In this document: positions 20,937 to 31,140 of the stretch, piece after piece
Layout: every line of letters starts with the position of its first letter
Numbering within the stretch: the stretch's first letter is position 1
Assembly: GCA_026770025.1 (NCBI GenBank)
Contig: JAMXDE010000009.1
Coordinates: 2,083,001-2,147,000, forward strand
Length of the DNA: 64,000 nucleotides
Source of the DNA: Craspedostauros australis
Lineage: Eukaryota > Bacillariophyta > Bacillariophyceae > Mastogloiales > Achnanthaceae
Reading direction: 5' to 3'
Program-made: the position numbers and the translations under genes
The notes under the pieces: generated by a model
Database searches by the model: none
Told to the model about the DNA's origin: nothing
Seen by the model: only the letters and a program-made list of their open reading frames with translations

Positions 20937-22467
20937 GGTGAATGTTGGTGTGGATGCTGTCATCTTTCGTTGCAGTTGATTGAAATTGTGCGAGGGCTGT
21001 GGATTGTCGATGTGGGAATTATGGTGTCGATCGCGGTGTTGGTGTCGATCTTGACGTTAGTGTCGATGCTGATGCTGGAAGAAGACGGAAACCCAAACCG
21101 CCGTTTGTGGATTTGTGAGAATCATAGTGTGATTCGTCCTTCAGCTGTTCTTGGCGGCTTCGCTTGGTGGGATTTCTCTCTTTGTGTGTTGTGTGCCTTG
21201 CTCTGTGGCGCCTCGCTGCGCCAGTATCGTATCTCGAAGCGGAATGATATGGCCGTTGTTGCAGTTGCGGCTGATAAGGATGTTACTGTTGCTACTGTTG
21301 ATCTCGTTTGGGTTGATGTCATCACGGCTCTTGTTTGCTGTTGTCGGTGGCGGGTCGATGGTCGGAGGTACAGCCATCGACTGCAGTTGTGGGGTGTTGG
21401 GTTGGCCTGAGCGCTTCTCGCAGCACCAGTGCCGTTCTTTCAAAAAGGCAACAAGGGAAAAAGTGACGGTCATGTTGCAACTCGTCACATCGGCACGCAT
21501 GACTCAGCTCATTCCTAAATTGATTATTGGGTCATGGATATTGATTATAAATGTCGCATCTCCTAAGTAAACAGAATGGAACGAACACGACGAAGGGAGC
21601 TGAACCACAGCGCAACCACAAAACAGGCAACGCTCACACATTGGCAAAATCCCAAAACACATGATTGCGGAGATGGATCTGTATCGTGCCTCGAAAGTGA
21701 GGAGGTCTTTGGTCGTCGTTTCGTCACCAAGCATGTTCGTTCTGTTGAGTTGCCCCGATTCCCATTGCGTTGCTTTGCGTTGTTGTGCACAATGTCGGTG
21801 GATCGCATTCCCCGTCGGCGGAGTCGTTCGTCTCTGTGTGCGATGGATACAACCATCATATGCATCGTTCATTCTGGAACAATGCGATTGTCCGCCTGCG
21901 GGGCACGCCATTCTCGCGTCGCAACGTTTCTCCAATTTCGAAATGCTTTCTCCTGTTACTGGCAATAGCAGCGACTCGTATTGTTTTCGCTTGCCTTCAT
22001 TGCTTTGGTCTTGGTCTCCTCAATTCGTAGGAGTACCTCGATGCATGTTGTTCGCTGCTCGTGTGATGCCAAACGCCAAACAATACGCATGTCTACTGGC
22101 TTCGATCCACTCGTGCCTCCGTTCACTCGGTGCTTGCTGCAATTTCCCATGTGGTGATGTGCATCACACATGATCGGTATCATTATCATTTCATTAGATG
22201 GAGTGCTTAACTCTGCTGGTGCCTCTCACACTCCTTGTGCGCATCATTCCGTACAGCCATGCGTCGGTGTCGGTGACACTCACAACATACAAGCACCTGC
22301 TCCAACAAGCACGTGCCGCCCGAAGTATCTGCATGCGCGCTCCTGATGGCACCAAACATGGACTTCGCGTGTGGATCGTCGTGGAATGGGCATAATGCAC
22401 GTCCCAACGAAGCGAACGACATGATGCTGGGTGAGACTGGGCATGTGATGCTGGGGGACCATGGCGG
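20937..22467. other. Intergenic stretch, no supported gene
   Basis: Upstream side of the silaffin-like gene. Several 100-170-codon ORFs on both strands overlap, with no domain. An ACTCGTATT motif is at 21974-21982. Confidence 0.4.
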
Positions 22468-23147
22468 CTACTCCACGCGAGTCGACACACTGGAGGTTGT
22501 CGAGGCAGTTGTCGACCACCTGGAGCAAATCGACGAACCTTCATCGGCAACGGTGTCCCCCTTCGTTTCAACATCCGAGCGGTGGTCCTCGAATACGGAG
22601 GTTACCCTTTCTTGAATGTGTGCGGCCTTGGCAATGATCACAGTTGCAAATGCCGTCGATACAAGCTCATCCCCATCACTCCCTCTGGTTTGTGGTTGGA
22701 ATGAAAGGGAGCGTTTCTCCTTCTCCTTCTCGTTCTGCTTTTGCCGCTGCAGCAACTGAGCAGCGGCCACAGCATTGGCATCTTCCTGCCCACGCAGCTG
22801 CTCGACGAAGAAATTGGGTTCGGTTTGTAGCGCACTGAGCTGATTCCTCATGCCGCACAACGCCCTCGTGCTCTTGACTCTGCGCTCGTTCCTCCGCATC
22901 TGCAATAATTGGATATTCTTGCGCAGCGACGTAACTTCTCGCGGCGTTCCTCCGCGACTGGGTCTGCACAATGGTCGTGCGGTGCTTGTCCATCGCAGCC
23001 ACGAAGCCTGGGCTGCATGATACGTACGGTTCGGCTCACCACCACCATCATTCTGATGTGCGCCTGACGCTCCTCGAGCAGGGCGATATTCTGCTTTTCG
23101 ACTTCTTGGACTCTCCGCGTGTTTGCGCTGTCATCCTGGACACTCAT
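22468..23147 (-). CDS. Probable coiled-coil protein, frame/exon structure unresolved
   Basis: The C-terminal frame (about 22950 down to 22468) encodes a charged helical region (REVTSLRKNIQLLQMRRNE, then EDANAVAAAQLLQRQKQNEK) and a Ser/Thr-rich tail. The frame has no ATG of its own. An ATG-started frame from 23147 (MSVQDDSANTRRVQEVEKQN...) is also helical and lies just upstream in another frame, with a third helical stretch (AAMDKHRTTIVQTQSRRNAA) between them. I could not find one intron that joins all three cleanly, so either small introns or indels are present. It is likely an intracellular coiled-coil protein; function unknown. Confidence 0.4.
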
Positions 23148-23429
23148 CGTGGTGCACTACGGTCGTATCGCTGAGGCGTATGATGGGAACCACGGTGGGC
23201 GTGAATGGAGAGTGATGATTGCATGGTGCAAAACACAGCTCTATTCAATGAAGAACCGTTGAGTTGAGTTGAGGCACCCTGCTCCATGCTGTGATGATGA
23301 TGACTGAGGACGACGTGATGTTTTGGAACTCGTTCTCGTCATCGTTTTGCTGGTGCTGTTCCACTTGATGTTCACCATGATGTTCATCTGTCACATGACG
23401 TTGTTGATGGTGCAGTTGTTGTCGGAGGT

Positions 23430-23468
<39 letters not shown>

Positions 23469-23819
23469 ACGGACCAAACTCCGCAAAGTTGACTCGCCAA
23501 CAATCGTGGCAGACATCAGTTTGCGTTGAGATGGCTACCAATCACATGATTCAAACATGGACGATTCAACCCACGACACATTTCGAAGTAATCTACGGCA
23601 TCATGTACAATTAGTATTCGTTGAGTAATGGATGATGTCGCAACGCATGGTCAGGTCGGCGACGAGACTGAAGGTGGATCTTTCCATCACGGCAGCAAGG
23701 CACGGGAATTTCGTTGAAACTGGTACTCAGAGACAAACCAGCAGTCCCGGATGCAATCGTGCGTCACCGGACACATGCTCGTGCCCATTCGGCCACACGA
23801 ACAACAGTGAAGGTGTCAT
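23148..23819. other. Intergenic before the transposon-like block
   Basis: No supported gene. It contains the CT microsatellite annotated separately. Confidence 0.4.
23435..23467. repeat. (CT)n microsatellite
   Basis: About 16 uninterrupted CT dinucleotides. Confidence 0.9.
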
Positions 23820-23862
23820 ACAAACGTTAAACATACGTTATGACGGTTATTCAGCGACCAAC

Positions 23863-24062
23863 TAGTTTCAACGATTCTCTATTAGTTTCAACAAGTCGGG
23901 GTTAGTTTCAACGGTTCTTGATTAGTTTCAACAAGTCGGCGTTAGTTTCAACGGTTCTTGATTAGTTTCAACAAGTTGGTGTTAGTTTCAACGGTTCTTG
24001 ATTAGTTTCAACAAGTTGGTGTTAGTTTCAACAAGTCAGCGATAGTTTCAACAGTTGCACAG
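23863..24062 (+). repeat. Left subterminal array: ten 20-bp units with core TAGTTTCAAC
   Basis: The core TAGTTTCAAC begins at 23863 and recurs exactly every 20 bases through 24043. The 10-base spacers mostly fall into two alternating types, GGTTCTTGAT and AAGTCGGCGT-like. The period equals about two turns of DNA, so a bound protein would face one side. The right-hand counterpart is at 30864-31083, in the same orientation. Confidence 0.9.
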
Positions 24063-25612
24063 TAGTGATTGACTCGTGTTTGGATGATCCTGAGAGCATC
24101 AGTTGGTTGCGGGGCCAATCCGTGGCAAGTGACATCACTGGTTTCGGCTGTCGTCCGCATCCTGACGCCAAGAAAAGACTGTCACCAAGACACCCAACAC
24201 AACAACACGACAATGGGGAAACAAAACAAAACTCTGCAAGGATCGTCAAATGCCATGTACGGCATTGCAACAACCATCAACCCAATTCCAGATCCAAGCA
24301 TGTCAACGAAACCGCCATGGAAAGCTTGGTGGATGGGCAAGGGGGCGCTGTCAGAGCGGCTCATTTGCGACAGCGGGAGCGAAAACAGCGAATGGCACAA
24401 AAAGGTGGCAAATTTCCACGTTGGGTTCAGGCTATTTGTGGGAGATACAAGCCATTCCAACAACCATGGATAAGCAAATCGCATTGAGGAGATCAAGAAG
24501 AAGCCTCCTACGAAGTTCGAGTTGGAAAGACTGCCTGGAACGTTCGGACGGACAGGATCAAGTGGAGGGCAATCGGTGTTCGAGAGGTGGCATTGCATGC
24601 ATCACCTGGCTTTGCTGGTGTGGTGGCACATGTGAACATCCATCACATTGCCAAACGACCCATATAAGATGTCTTCATCATCAAGTCGGGAATGGGGTGG
24701 AGAAGTGGGGATTGGTTCGATTGAGTGGGAGAGGTGGAAATCAAGAAAATGTGGCAGTCGCATTTCCGAGACAAAGAAAGCTGGCCATGGTACCAGCATC
24801 GGGATGAATTGAAATGCAGAGATACATCCTGAGGCATTGGAGGATGCATCAACATGCCCTCAATGAATCAGGGATCGAGGTATGATGCTTGGGGGAGGAG
24901 GAACATAGATGGTTGTGAACAGGAGGTATGGTCGGATGAAGCGGCTGTGTGAAGATCGACCCTCATTGTCAAGGTGTTGGTTTTCAGCAGTGAGCTGACA
25001 ATGCGGATTGAAGGGAGATACACTGGTGCATGCTTGCCAGGGATGGATACAAATGGGGTATATGGAGACAATGAGGTGTGCAAGTGAACGAAATGAGACA
25101 TTCATGGGCATCGTCTTGGATGGCAAAGCAACGGCAGCATGGTCCCATCCAGAATTTTGCGCCACACACAATCGCACGTTGGCAACAAAATGATGTTAAA
25201 TTTGAAGTCAATTTCAATTTAAGTCCAATATTCTTATTCGCAACCAACGAGTTGTTCACATGGTACACTTAGTTTTAATTGTAGATGATGTGGTGTTGCG
25301 ATATAGCATCATAAGCGTTTTTGGGATGGATTGCAATTTTGCTCCAGACTGGGCTACGCAACACGACTAATCCCACGCTGGAGATCTAAAAACTGTACAA
25401 CTCGTGCTATCGGTTTGCCAAGTGAGTGTGGTGCATCGCGCGCCCAGATCTGCACAGAGACGGACACCACAGCACACACACAACAAGAACCAGCAATCAT
25501 ATCTGAAACCAAATACATTGAAGATGATTGATAGTTAATTACATGCAGAGTGTTGAGTTCCTACTATTGTTAATTTTCTCCGGGTGTGGTAGTGATCGTG
25601 AGCGCAATGGCC
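24063..25612. other. Interior of the DNA transposon without a clear gene
   Basis: A plus-strand frame from an ATG near 24213 (MGKQNKTLQGSSNAMYG...) runs about 87 codons. Another frame continues with basic, tryptophan-containing peptide (RMAQKGGKFPRWVQAICGRY). Stops then break all frames. It may be a decayed accessory gene; nothing can be named. Confidence 0.3.
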
Positions 25613-26089
25613 TCACTTCTTGGACGTCTTCCTGTTGTTCTTTCGCTGCTGCCAGTAGAGTGATTCATACTTCGATCTCTTTGCTGCGTGAAAGTGCTTT
25701 CGAAACTGATCGATCGGAAAGACCTGATAGCAATTTCGTAGGTTGTGGACCTGCTTTGATGAGAGGCATTTCACAGCATCATCTTGCATGTCTTGCTTCA
25801 GCATTCGCTGTGCTTCCGATCCATCCCATCGCAGCTTTGATGCACGAGGTGTTGAGATGTGCATCCGTTCAAATGCTGCAAGTGCTTCATCAGCTTTGTC
25901 TGCTTCTTCTTCGTACTTCCTTCATTTCTTTCTTAGTCGATTGAGATTGTTCCGAAAGTTGGTGTACTTGATGCTGCCAAACTCAACCCTCCCTTCGTAT
26001 ATCTGCTTGGGAGTCATCTCTGGTGTGATGGCTCCCATCTTCAGGTCCTTCTCCAGCACTGCTTTTGCGTCGGCCCATTTCATGGGCAT
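25613..26089 (-). pseudogene. Two-repeat accessory protein, broken by an in-frame stop
   Basis: The frame opens MPMKWADAKAVLEKDLKMG... at 26089 and would give 158 residues, but an in-frame TGA after RLRKK (near 25930) splits it; downstream the same frame resumes at once (RKYEEEADKADEALAAFER...) to a stop at 25613. It contains two copies of a roughly 50-residue unit: W-x-x-A-K-x-x-L-x-x-D ... PKQIYEGRVEFGSIKYTNFR, and W-x-x-S-E-A-x-x-M-L-K-x-D ... VHNLRNCYQVFPIDQFRKHF. I recall proteins of this layout as repetitive families in diatom genomes, associated with transposons. Presumably DNA- or protein-binding; no function is established. A recoded stop or missed intron is less likely than mutation. 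Confidence 0.6.
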
Positions 26090-26683
26090 CCTGTCTTACG
26101 ATGATGATCGCCGGGCTTTCACGATGAGGGTTGCAATGGTGGCTGTGCCAAGAAGAGATGATGTATGTGATGGTGGTCTTGCTGCGGTGTCAATGGACTT
26201 GCATTGAAAACACTCGATGTCACCAATTTGGATACCATGGATGCGCACCATGCCATTCGATGTAGTTTGCTGGCGTTGTTGCAATGATGCCCTGGGTGCA
26301 CCTTCTGCTGTTGCTGCCAAGGTACTGGTATCAAGATTGTTGCTTCATCTGGTACCTTTCCGTGCAACATACCGTTTATCCTGTACCCGCATTTGCACAT
26401 GACCATGGTGCTGTTTCCGTGTGTGTCCGTTGCTGACCATGTCCTTGCACATGGTGCTGTTGCATTTCAATCTCCTGGCTTGTGTTGCTCATCCGGTTGT
26501 TCGAATTACAGTTGGCCTTGCTTTCTCCAAGTTGGTGGGACCACATTCGTATTATACTTGGCACTGTCATTGTTTGTGTAGGTATGGTCTTGTGTGAAGT
26601 GATCATCATCAGCACACAGAGAAATCTCTTCCTCTCTTCCTCGTGTCATTGCGTGCTCTTCTGTGGGTGGTGTCGGTGTTTGA
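26090..26683. other. Divergent gap inside the transposon
   Basis: Between the accessory pseudogene (minus) and the 26684 gene (plus). Short ORFs only; likely promoter sequence. Confidence 0.35.
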
Positions 26684-27913
26684 ATGGCAGCCAAAATTGG
26701 ACTCTGCCGAACCATCACAAAACCCACCAGCAGAGAAAATTCAGGAGCCAATCAAGAGAACGCATTCGGCACCACACTCTGCGCCACACTCCAGCACACG
26801 ATGGAACAGATTACTTCTCCCGCGCCGCGGTCCGCCCGCCAAAAAACTCCCAGCCGTTCAAATAAGAAGTCGGTGACTCGTGAAGTCGATCTCTCTGTGT
26901 TGGATTTTTTGCTTGGAGCAAGTCGCTTGGACACATTCAAAGCTCACTGTGACGACAATCAGCACATCCATGGCAAGCGCAATTCTGATCTGCGCGAAGC
27001 CAGCCGCCAACGAATGTACTACCTCAGAAGACGGCTGGACCGAGCTGGCCTTTTGGCACTACAGCAAACACACAGAGAGGCCCTTGAGCTGGAGAATGAC
27101 AGAGGAGACCACAAACCAGCCAAGGAGACGATCGACACGCCAACAGTCGCATCAACACCTCCCACTTCCGTGCCAACCGCACCAATATCAACAGTATCGA
27201 CAACAACCTCACCACCACAAAGACGAAGGATCAACTTCAGCTCATACAAGAACAAGATGGCGAAGAACAGCGATGACACCAGCAACTTCACCAACGAAGA
27301 TCATGCTGGGATGGAGTACAAGATAGACCTCGACCGCCCTTTCCAGAATGCCGACAACACGATCATCTATCGTGTCAATGACGTGCTGCTGGATGGCCGC
27401 TCCCTGGACTGCCTTGTCATCCGCAAGTTCATTCTGGACAAGGATGATGTCACGAAGGTGAAGGCATCCCTGTGCGATGATGGGATCTCTATCAAGATTG
27501 AGGAGCCAAGCGTCCCAGCCGTGATGCTCGAGAGATCCACACAAACAATGTTTCTCACAAAGAAGGGGAACCATGATCCCAACATTGGGAGGGAAAAGAA
27601 TGCCTTCAACAAGCTCGTCAACAGAGAGCTCAACAGAGGTGCAGAGACCAAGTACACCTACTTCATCTGCCCTGATGGCATGGTGCTCTCCACCAACTAC
27701 TTTGGAAACGAGCCAGAGCGCCTCGCGAAAACGTACCGACCGATCGCAAAGCATCACATCCACCACAAGAGCCACATGGAATATCAAATTCCAATGAATG
27801 TGGTGTACTGGAAAGTTGCGATCAAGGGATTCGATGGAAAGGTGGACATCGAGGAAGACCACAGCGAGGGTGAAGACGATTTCTTCGCAATGATGGGCAA
27901 AGCCGGTGCGTAA
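26684..27913 (+). CDS. Transposon-borne protein of unknown function
   Basis: A 409-residue protein from an ATG at 26684 (an alternative in-frame ATG is at 26801). Residues 1-60 are polar. A basic helical region follows at about residues 60-145 (SVLDFLLGASRLDTFKAH; RQRMYYLRRRLDRAGLLAL) that could bind DNA. A Thr/Pro-rich linker leads into a compact C-terminal domain of about 190 residues (DNTIIYRVNDVLLDGRSLD; AFNKLVNRELNRGAETKYTY) ending in an acidic tail (DIEEDHSEGEDDFFAMM). I recognise no family. The place between the arrays and next to the transposase suggests an accessory function in transposition, but it could also be a captured host gene. Confidence 0.6.
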   Translation: MAAKIGLCRTITKPTSRENSGANQENAFGTTLCATLQHTMEQITSPAPRSARQKTPSRSNKKSVTREVDLSVLDFLLGASRLDTFKAHCDDNQHIHGKRNSDLREASRQRMYYLRRRLDRAGLLALQQTHREALELENDRGDHKPAKETIDTPTVASTPPTSVPTAPISTVSTTTSPPQRRRINFSSYKNKMAKNSDDTSNFTNEDHAGMEYKIDLDRPFQNADNTIIYRVNDVLLDGRSLDCLVIRKFILDKDDVTKVKASLCDDGISIKIEEPSVPAVMLERSTQTMFLTKKGNHDPNIGREKNAFNKLVNRELNRGAETKYTYFICPDGMVLSTNYFGNEPERLAKTYRPIAKHHIHHKSHMEYQIPMNVVYWKVAIKGFDGKVDIEEDHSEGEDDFFAMMGKAGA

Positions 27914-28044
27914 AACGAGCATTTGATTCGACCTGATTGACCTGTGCTTTGCTCTACCATTGTAGTAACATCAAATTAGACTGATTACTCACAAACAAAC
28001 ACCAACTGCTCTTTCTTCATTGACGTGCACGCACCCAAACTGTC

Positions 28045-28674
28045 ATGATTCGCACAGCATCGCTTACCGTCGCCGGTAGTGGCAGGCATGATGCAAATGA
28101 CAACATGAGCATGAGCGACGTCTCAAGCTACGCAGAGAGCCCAGAAGACCCTACTCCAAACCAAACCTTCAGCCACGGCGGTGTCATCCATCCAGGTCAT
28201 CCGGACCCAGTCCATAGCAATGATGATGGCATCTATCCAATTCGTCCGGACCCAGTCTATAGCAATGACAATGGCATCCATCCAGCTCCTGCGAATCCGG
28301 CTGAAACTGTGGAAGGCATCGATGCATTGGACTTGCAATTGCCATTTGTGCCAGCAGATGCTCTGAAGCCCGCTGCCGAAGAACCAGCAGCGGTTAAAAT
28401 TGCAACAGTGGCGCCTGCTGCTGTTGCTTGCAGTGCCCCTGCAGCTTCGAGCAACCCAACAGACACAATCATGGGCGACGAAGGGCAGCATCTCAAGCGC
28501 TCTCATCCCGTGCTGCGCCACAACAATCTCCCAAAGAAGATGAAGGCTGACAAGCATGAAGAAGACAGCAAGCTTGCATCGATTGATCTTGCAGTCAACA
28601 CACGTGTTCCAAGCAGTGACACTGATTCTGAGAGTGTCGACGAGGCACTCGAACTCTTCTATTCCCAGGCATGA
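28045..28674 (+). CDS. Acidic/proline-rich transposon-borne protein, unknown
   Basis: A 209-residue protein from an ATG at 28045, 131 bases after the stop of the preceding gene on the same strand. It contains two tandem near-identical units (PDPVHSNDDGIYPIR and PDPVYSNDNGIHPAP) preceded by a related HPGHP, then an Ala/Pro-rich stretch, a basic cluster (LPKKMKADKHEED) that may be a nuclear signal, and an acidic end. No known domain. It converges on the transposase gene, whose stop is at 28747. Confidence 0.5.
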   Translation: MIRTASLTVAGSGRHDANDNMSMSDVSSYAESPEDPTPNQTFSHGGVIHPGHPDPVHSNDDGIYPIRPDPVYSNDNGIHPAPANPAETVEGIDALDLQLPFVPADALKPAAEEPAAVKIATVAPAAVACSAPAASSNPTDTIMGDEGQHLKRSHPVLRHNNLPKKMKADKHEEDSKLASIDLAVNTRVPSSDTDSESVDEALELFYSQA

Positions 28675-28746
28675 AGCAATCTGTTGCAAACATTGAAGTA
28701 TTCTATAAGTAATCAACTAGTTCCTACTACTCGACTCCCATGTTGT

Positions 28747-30827
28747 TTAGATGTCAAATATAGGATGACCATGGTCGAGTTCGTACTGAATCAAAACACA
28801 GCAGGCCTCAAATAGGCACTGATGCTTGCTCAGTTGATTGCGGTACCCATTCGCAAGTGCTTGGAAGTTCTTTATTCTTCCGTTAAAGCTCTCATGCCGT
28901 GCTCTTGCTCGATTCTTGAACTTCCTCACAGCAGCAGAATCACACGGATTTGGGGCACTGATCGTAGGCTCATTGTTGTACCCCCCATCAGCAATTACCA
29001 GGGCATTCGGTGGGATCTTGGATTTGAGACCATCTGGCTTGCGATACATCACCAGATCTGAAGTGGAAGCCGGAAATGGCCCATTGATCCACACCAGCTT
29101 GCTCTCTGCCAGGGATATCCCGAGCTCATACGTCAAACCAGCTGAGTGAGACTTGTGAGAGTACCACTTGGTTCCTGGGTCCATCCGTGGTTCTTGGATC
29201 CTGATGTGAACACCATCAACAGTGATGATGAAGTGTTTATCGTCTCCTGCAAGTTCTGTTGTGTTTGGCGGCCAGATGACCTATTGATGGTGTACCAGAA
29301 TGAAAAGAAAGAAGAGAAACATGTGAGAGAGTTCGTTCGAGAGAAGGAAATGAAAGAAGCATTCCAGCACAAGATTCCCTTTGTCACACTTGCCTTTTGT
29401 GGCAGCAGGGCTTGAATAGCTGGCAAGTACGACCAGATGAGACCACGGATAGTCTTCTCATCCAAATTCCATCGGCCAGCCATCACATGCTCTGTGCAGT
29501 ATGTTTTCAGCCAGTTCAAGACAACAAAGAGATCGCGCGGACGCGGACGTTTGAATTGTGCCGTTTGGCTGTTGAAGAGATCCACGAAGAGGGAAGCAAA
29601 GCTTTCAGGGCACAGTCCGTACGTTGCAGCAAAGCGAGTCTGCATCGTGCGATCTGCCATCTTTTCCTGACGGAAACCGGCATACTTGAGGCCAAGTGTG
29701 AGCACTTCATGGTGCCCCAAGAAATCAGTTTCGGTTGATTTCTGGGTTGCCGTGCTGCTGCCCTCGCTGCCTCCATCGTGCTGCCTTTCTCTGGTGCTTG
29801 CGGTGGTTGCAGTGGTCGTGTTCTCGCTGCCTCTGCCTCGCGGCAGCTGTCTGCTGCTTGCGATGGTCGCAGTGGTGGTGCTCTCGCTGCTTGCGATACT
29901 TGCGGTGGTGGTCCTCTCGCTGCCTCTGCCTCGCTGCAGCCGTCTGCTGCTTGCGGTGCTGCTGCTCTCACCGCCTCCGCCTTGCCGCGGTCCTCTGCTG
30001 CTTGCGATGGTCGCGGTGGTGGTGCTCTTGCCGCCTCCGGCTCGCCGCGGTCCCCTGCTGCTTGCAATTGTTGCGGTGTTGCTGCTCTCGCTGCTTGCAA
30101 TACTTGCGGTGGTGGTGCTCTCGCTGCCTCTGCCTCGCGGCAGCTGTCTGCTGCTTGCAATGCTCGCAGTGGTGGTGCTCTCGCCGCCTCCGCCTTGCTG
30201 CAGCCCTCTGCTGCTTGCAATGGTCGCGGTGGTGGTGCTCTTGCTGCCTCCGGCTCGCCGCTGTCCCCTGCTGCTTGCGATTGTTGCGGTGTTGCTGCTC
30301 TTGCTGCTTGCGATACTTGCGGTGGTGGTGCTCTCGCTGCCTCCGCCTCGCCGCGGTCCCCTGCTGCTTGCAATGCTTGTGGTGCTGCTGCTCGTGCTGC
30401 CTCTGCCTCGTTGCCTTCCTCTGCTGCTTGCAACGGTTGCGGTGGTGGTGCTCTCGCTGTCTCCTCCTCGCTGCTGCCCCCTGCTGCTGGCGATTCTTGC
30501 AGTGCTGCTGCTCGCGCTGCCTCCGCCTCGCTGCCGTCCCCTTCTCCTCATGGTTGTTGTGGTGGTTCCTCCCTCGCTGCCATCCTCTGCTGCTCGCGAT
30601 GGTTGCGACAAGGCTTCCCTCGCTGCCTCCGCCTCAATGCCTTCTTTAGGTGCTCGTTGCCCAGCTTGTTGGGCTTCCTGTCTTGTTCGATTGTATGATG
30701 ACTGATGGATAATGGATAGTGGATGGCAAGAGCGCCAACAAAACACGAACAGAAATGGAGGCTTTTCCGCCGTTGCCCTGTTGTGTGATGACATCGCCTC
30801 GATCAAATTACGTGCGTCATTTTTCAT
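28747..30827 (-). CDS. DDE_4/Harbinger-like transposase with coding minisatellite and one intron
   Basis: Exon 1 is 30827-29394 and exon 2 is 29280-28747, giving 655 residues. The 113-base intron (29281-29393) starts GCAAGT and ends AATAG, a GC-AG intron; joining ...QALLPQK to VIWPPNT restores the expected family sequence. The N-terminal third is a Ser/Thr/Gly/Arg repeat (units like RGPRRGGGSESTTTASIASS). A conserved helical region follows (EKMADRTMQTRFAATYGL; MAGRWNLDEKTIRGLIWSY), then the catalytic core with the three acids in FIITVDGVH, VIADGGY and ARHESFNGRIK. Such transposases cut and paste their own terminal repeats. The catalytic region looks intact, so the element may be active if the repeat tail is tolerated. 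The ATG at 30827 is the first in frame; a later one is at residue 12. Confidence 0.75.
29760..30540. repeat. 60-bp coding minisatellite in the transposase gene
   Basis: About a dozen degenerate 60-base units (with some half units) encode the 20-residue repeat RG-x-x-R-G-G-G-S-E-S-T-T-T-A-S-I-A-S-S in the transposase frame. The unit is nearly free of stop codons in most frames, producing long leucine- or alanine-rich ORFs on the opposite strand that I regard as by-products. Confidence 0.8.
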
Positions 30828-30863
30828 CTGGAGTGTCACAAGGCTTCACGAATGAATCGTGAC

Positions 30864-31083
30864 TGCTTTCAACGGCTCTCTATTAGTTTCAACACCTCGC
30901 CGATAGTTTCAACACCTCGCCGATAGTTTCAACGTTTCTTCATTAGTTTCAACGTTTCTTCATTAGTTTCAACGGTTCTTCATTAGTTTCAACGTTTCGT
31001 CATTAGTTTCAACGTTTCGTCATTAGTTTCAACGTTTCGTCATTAGTTTCAACGTTTCGTCATTAGTTTCAACGTTTATTTGC
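30864..31083 (+). repeat. Right subterminal array: ten to eleven 20-bp units with core TAGTTTCAAC
   Basis: A degenerate unit at 30864 is followed by exact cores at 30884 and then every 20 bases through 31064. Spacers are ACCTCGCCGA, GTTTCTTCAT and GTTTCGTCAT, the last repeated almost unchanged, so the array has expanded recently. Core and period are the same as the left array 7 kb away. Confidence 0.9.
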
Positions 31084-31140
31084 GATTAGCCTGGTGTTCG
31101 GATTTTAAAACAATAACGGTTATAGACGTTATATTTTCTT

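Larger units (their letters stand above)
23820..31140. mobile_element. Large Harbinger-like DNA transposon (ends approximate)
   Basis: The block holds a DDE transposase gene, an accessory pseudogene and two further genes, bracketed by two arrays of ten 20-bp repeats sharing the core TAGTTTCAAC. Just outside the arrays are imperfect inverted sequences (left ACGTTATGACGGTTATT near 23836-23852; right, reverse-complemented, ACGTCTATAACCGTTATT near 31111-31128) that may be terminal inverted repeats. No target-site duplication could be fixed, so the ends are estimates. The transposase class is clear; treating the whole 7.3 kb as one element is inference from symmetry. Confidence 0.55.

Noticed and set aside
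23863..24062. Regularly spaced repeats resembling a CRISPR array
   Set aside because: The repeat is only 10 bases, the spacers repeat among themselves, and the context is eukaryotic with a transposase.
29686..30705. Long plus-strand ORFs of over 300 codons in several frames, rich in Leu/Val or Cys/Arg
   Set aside because: They are antisense readings of the transposase minisatellite; the minus frame alone links to conserved transposase sequence.
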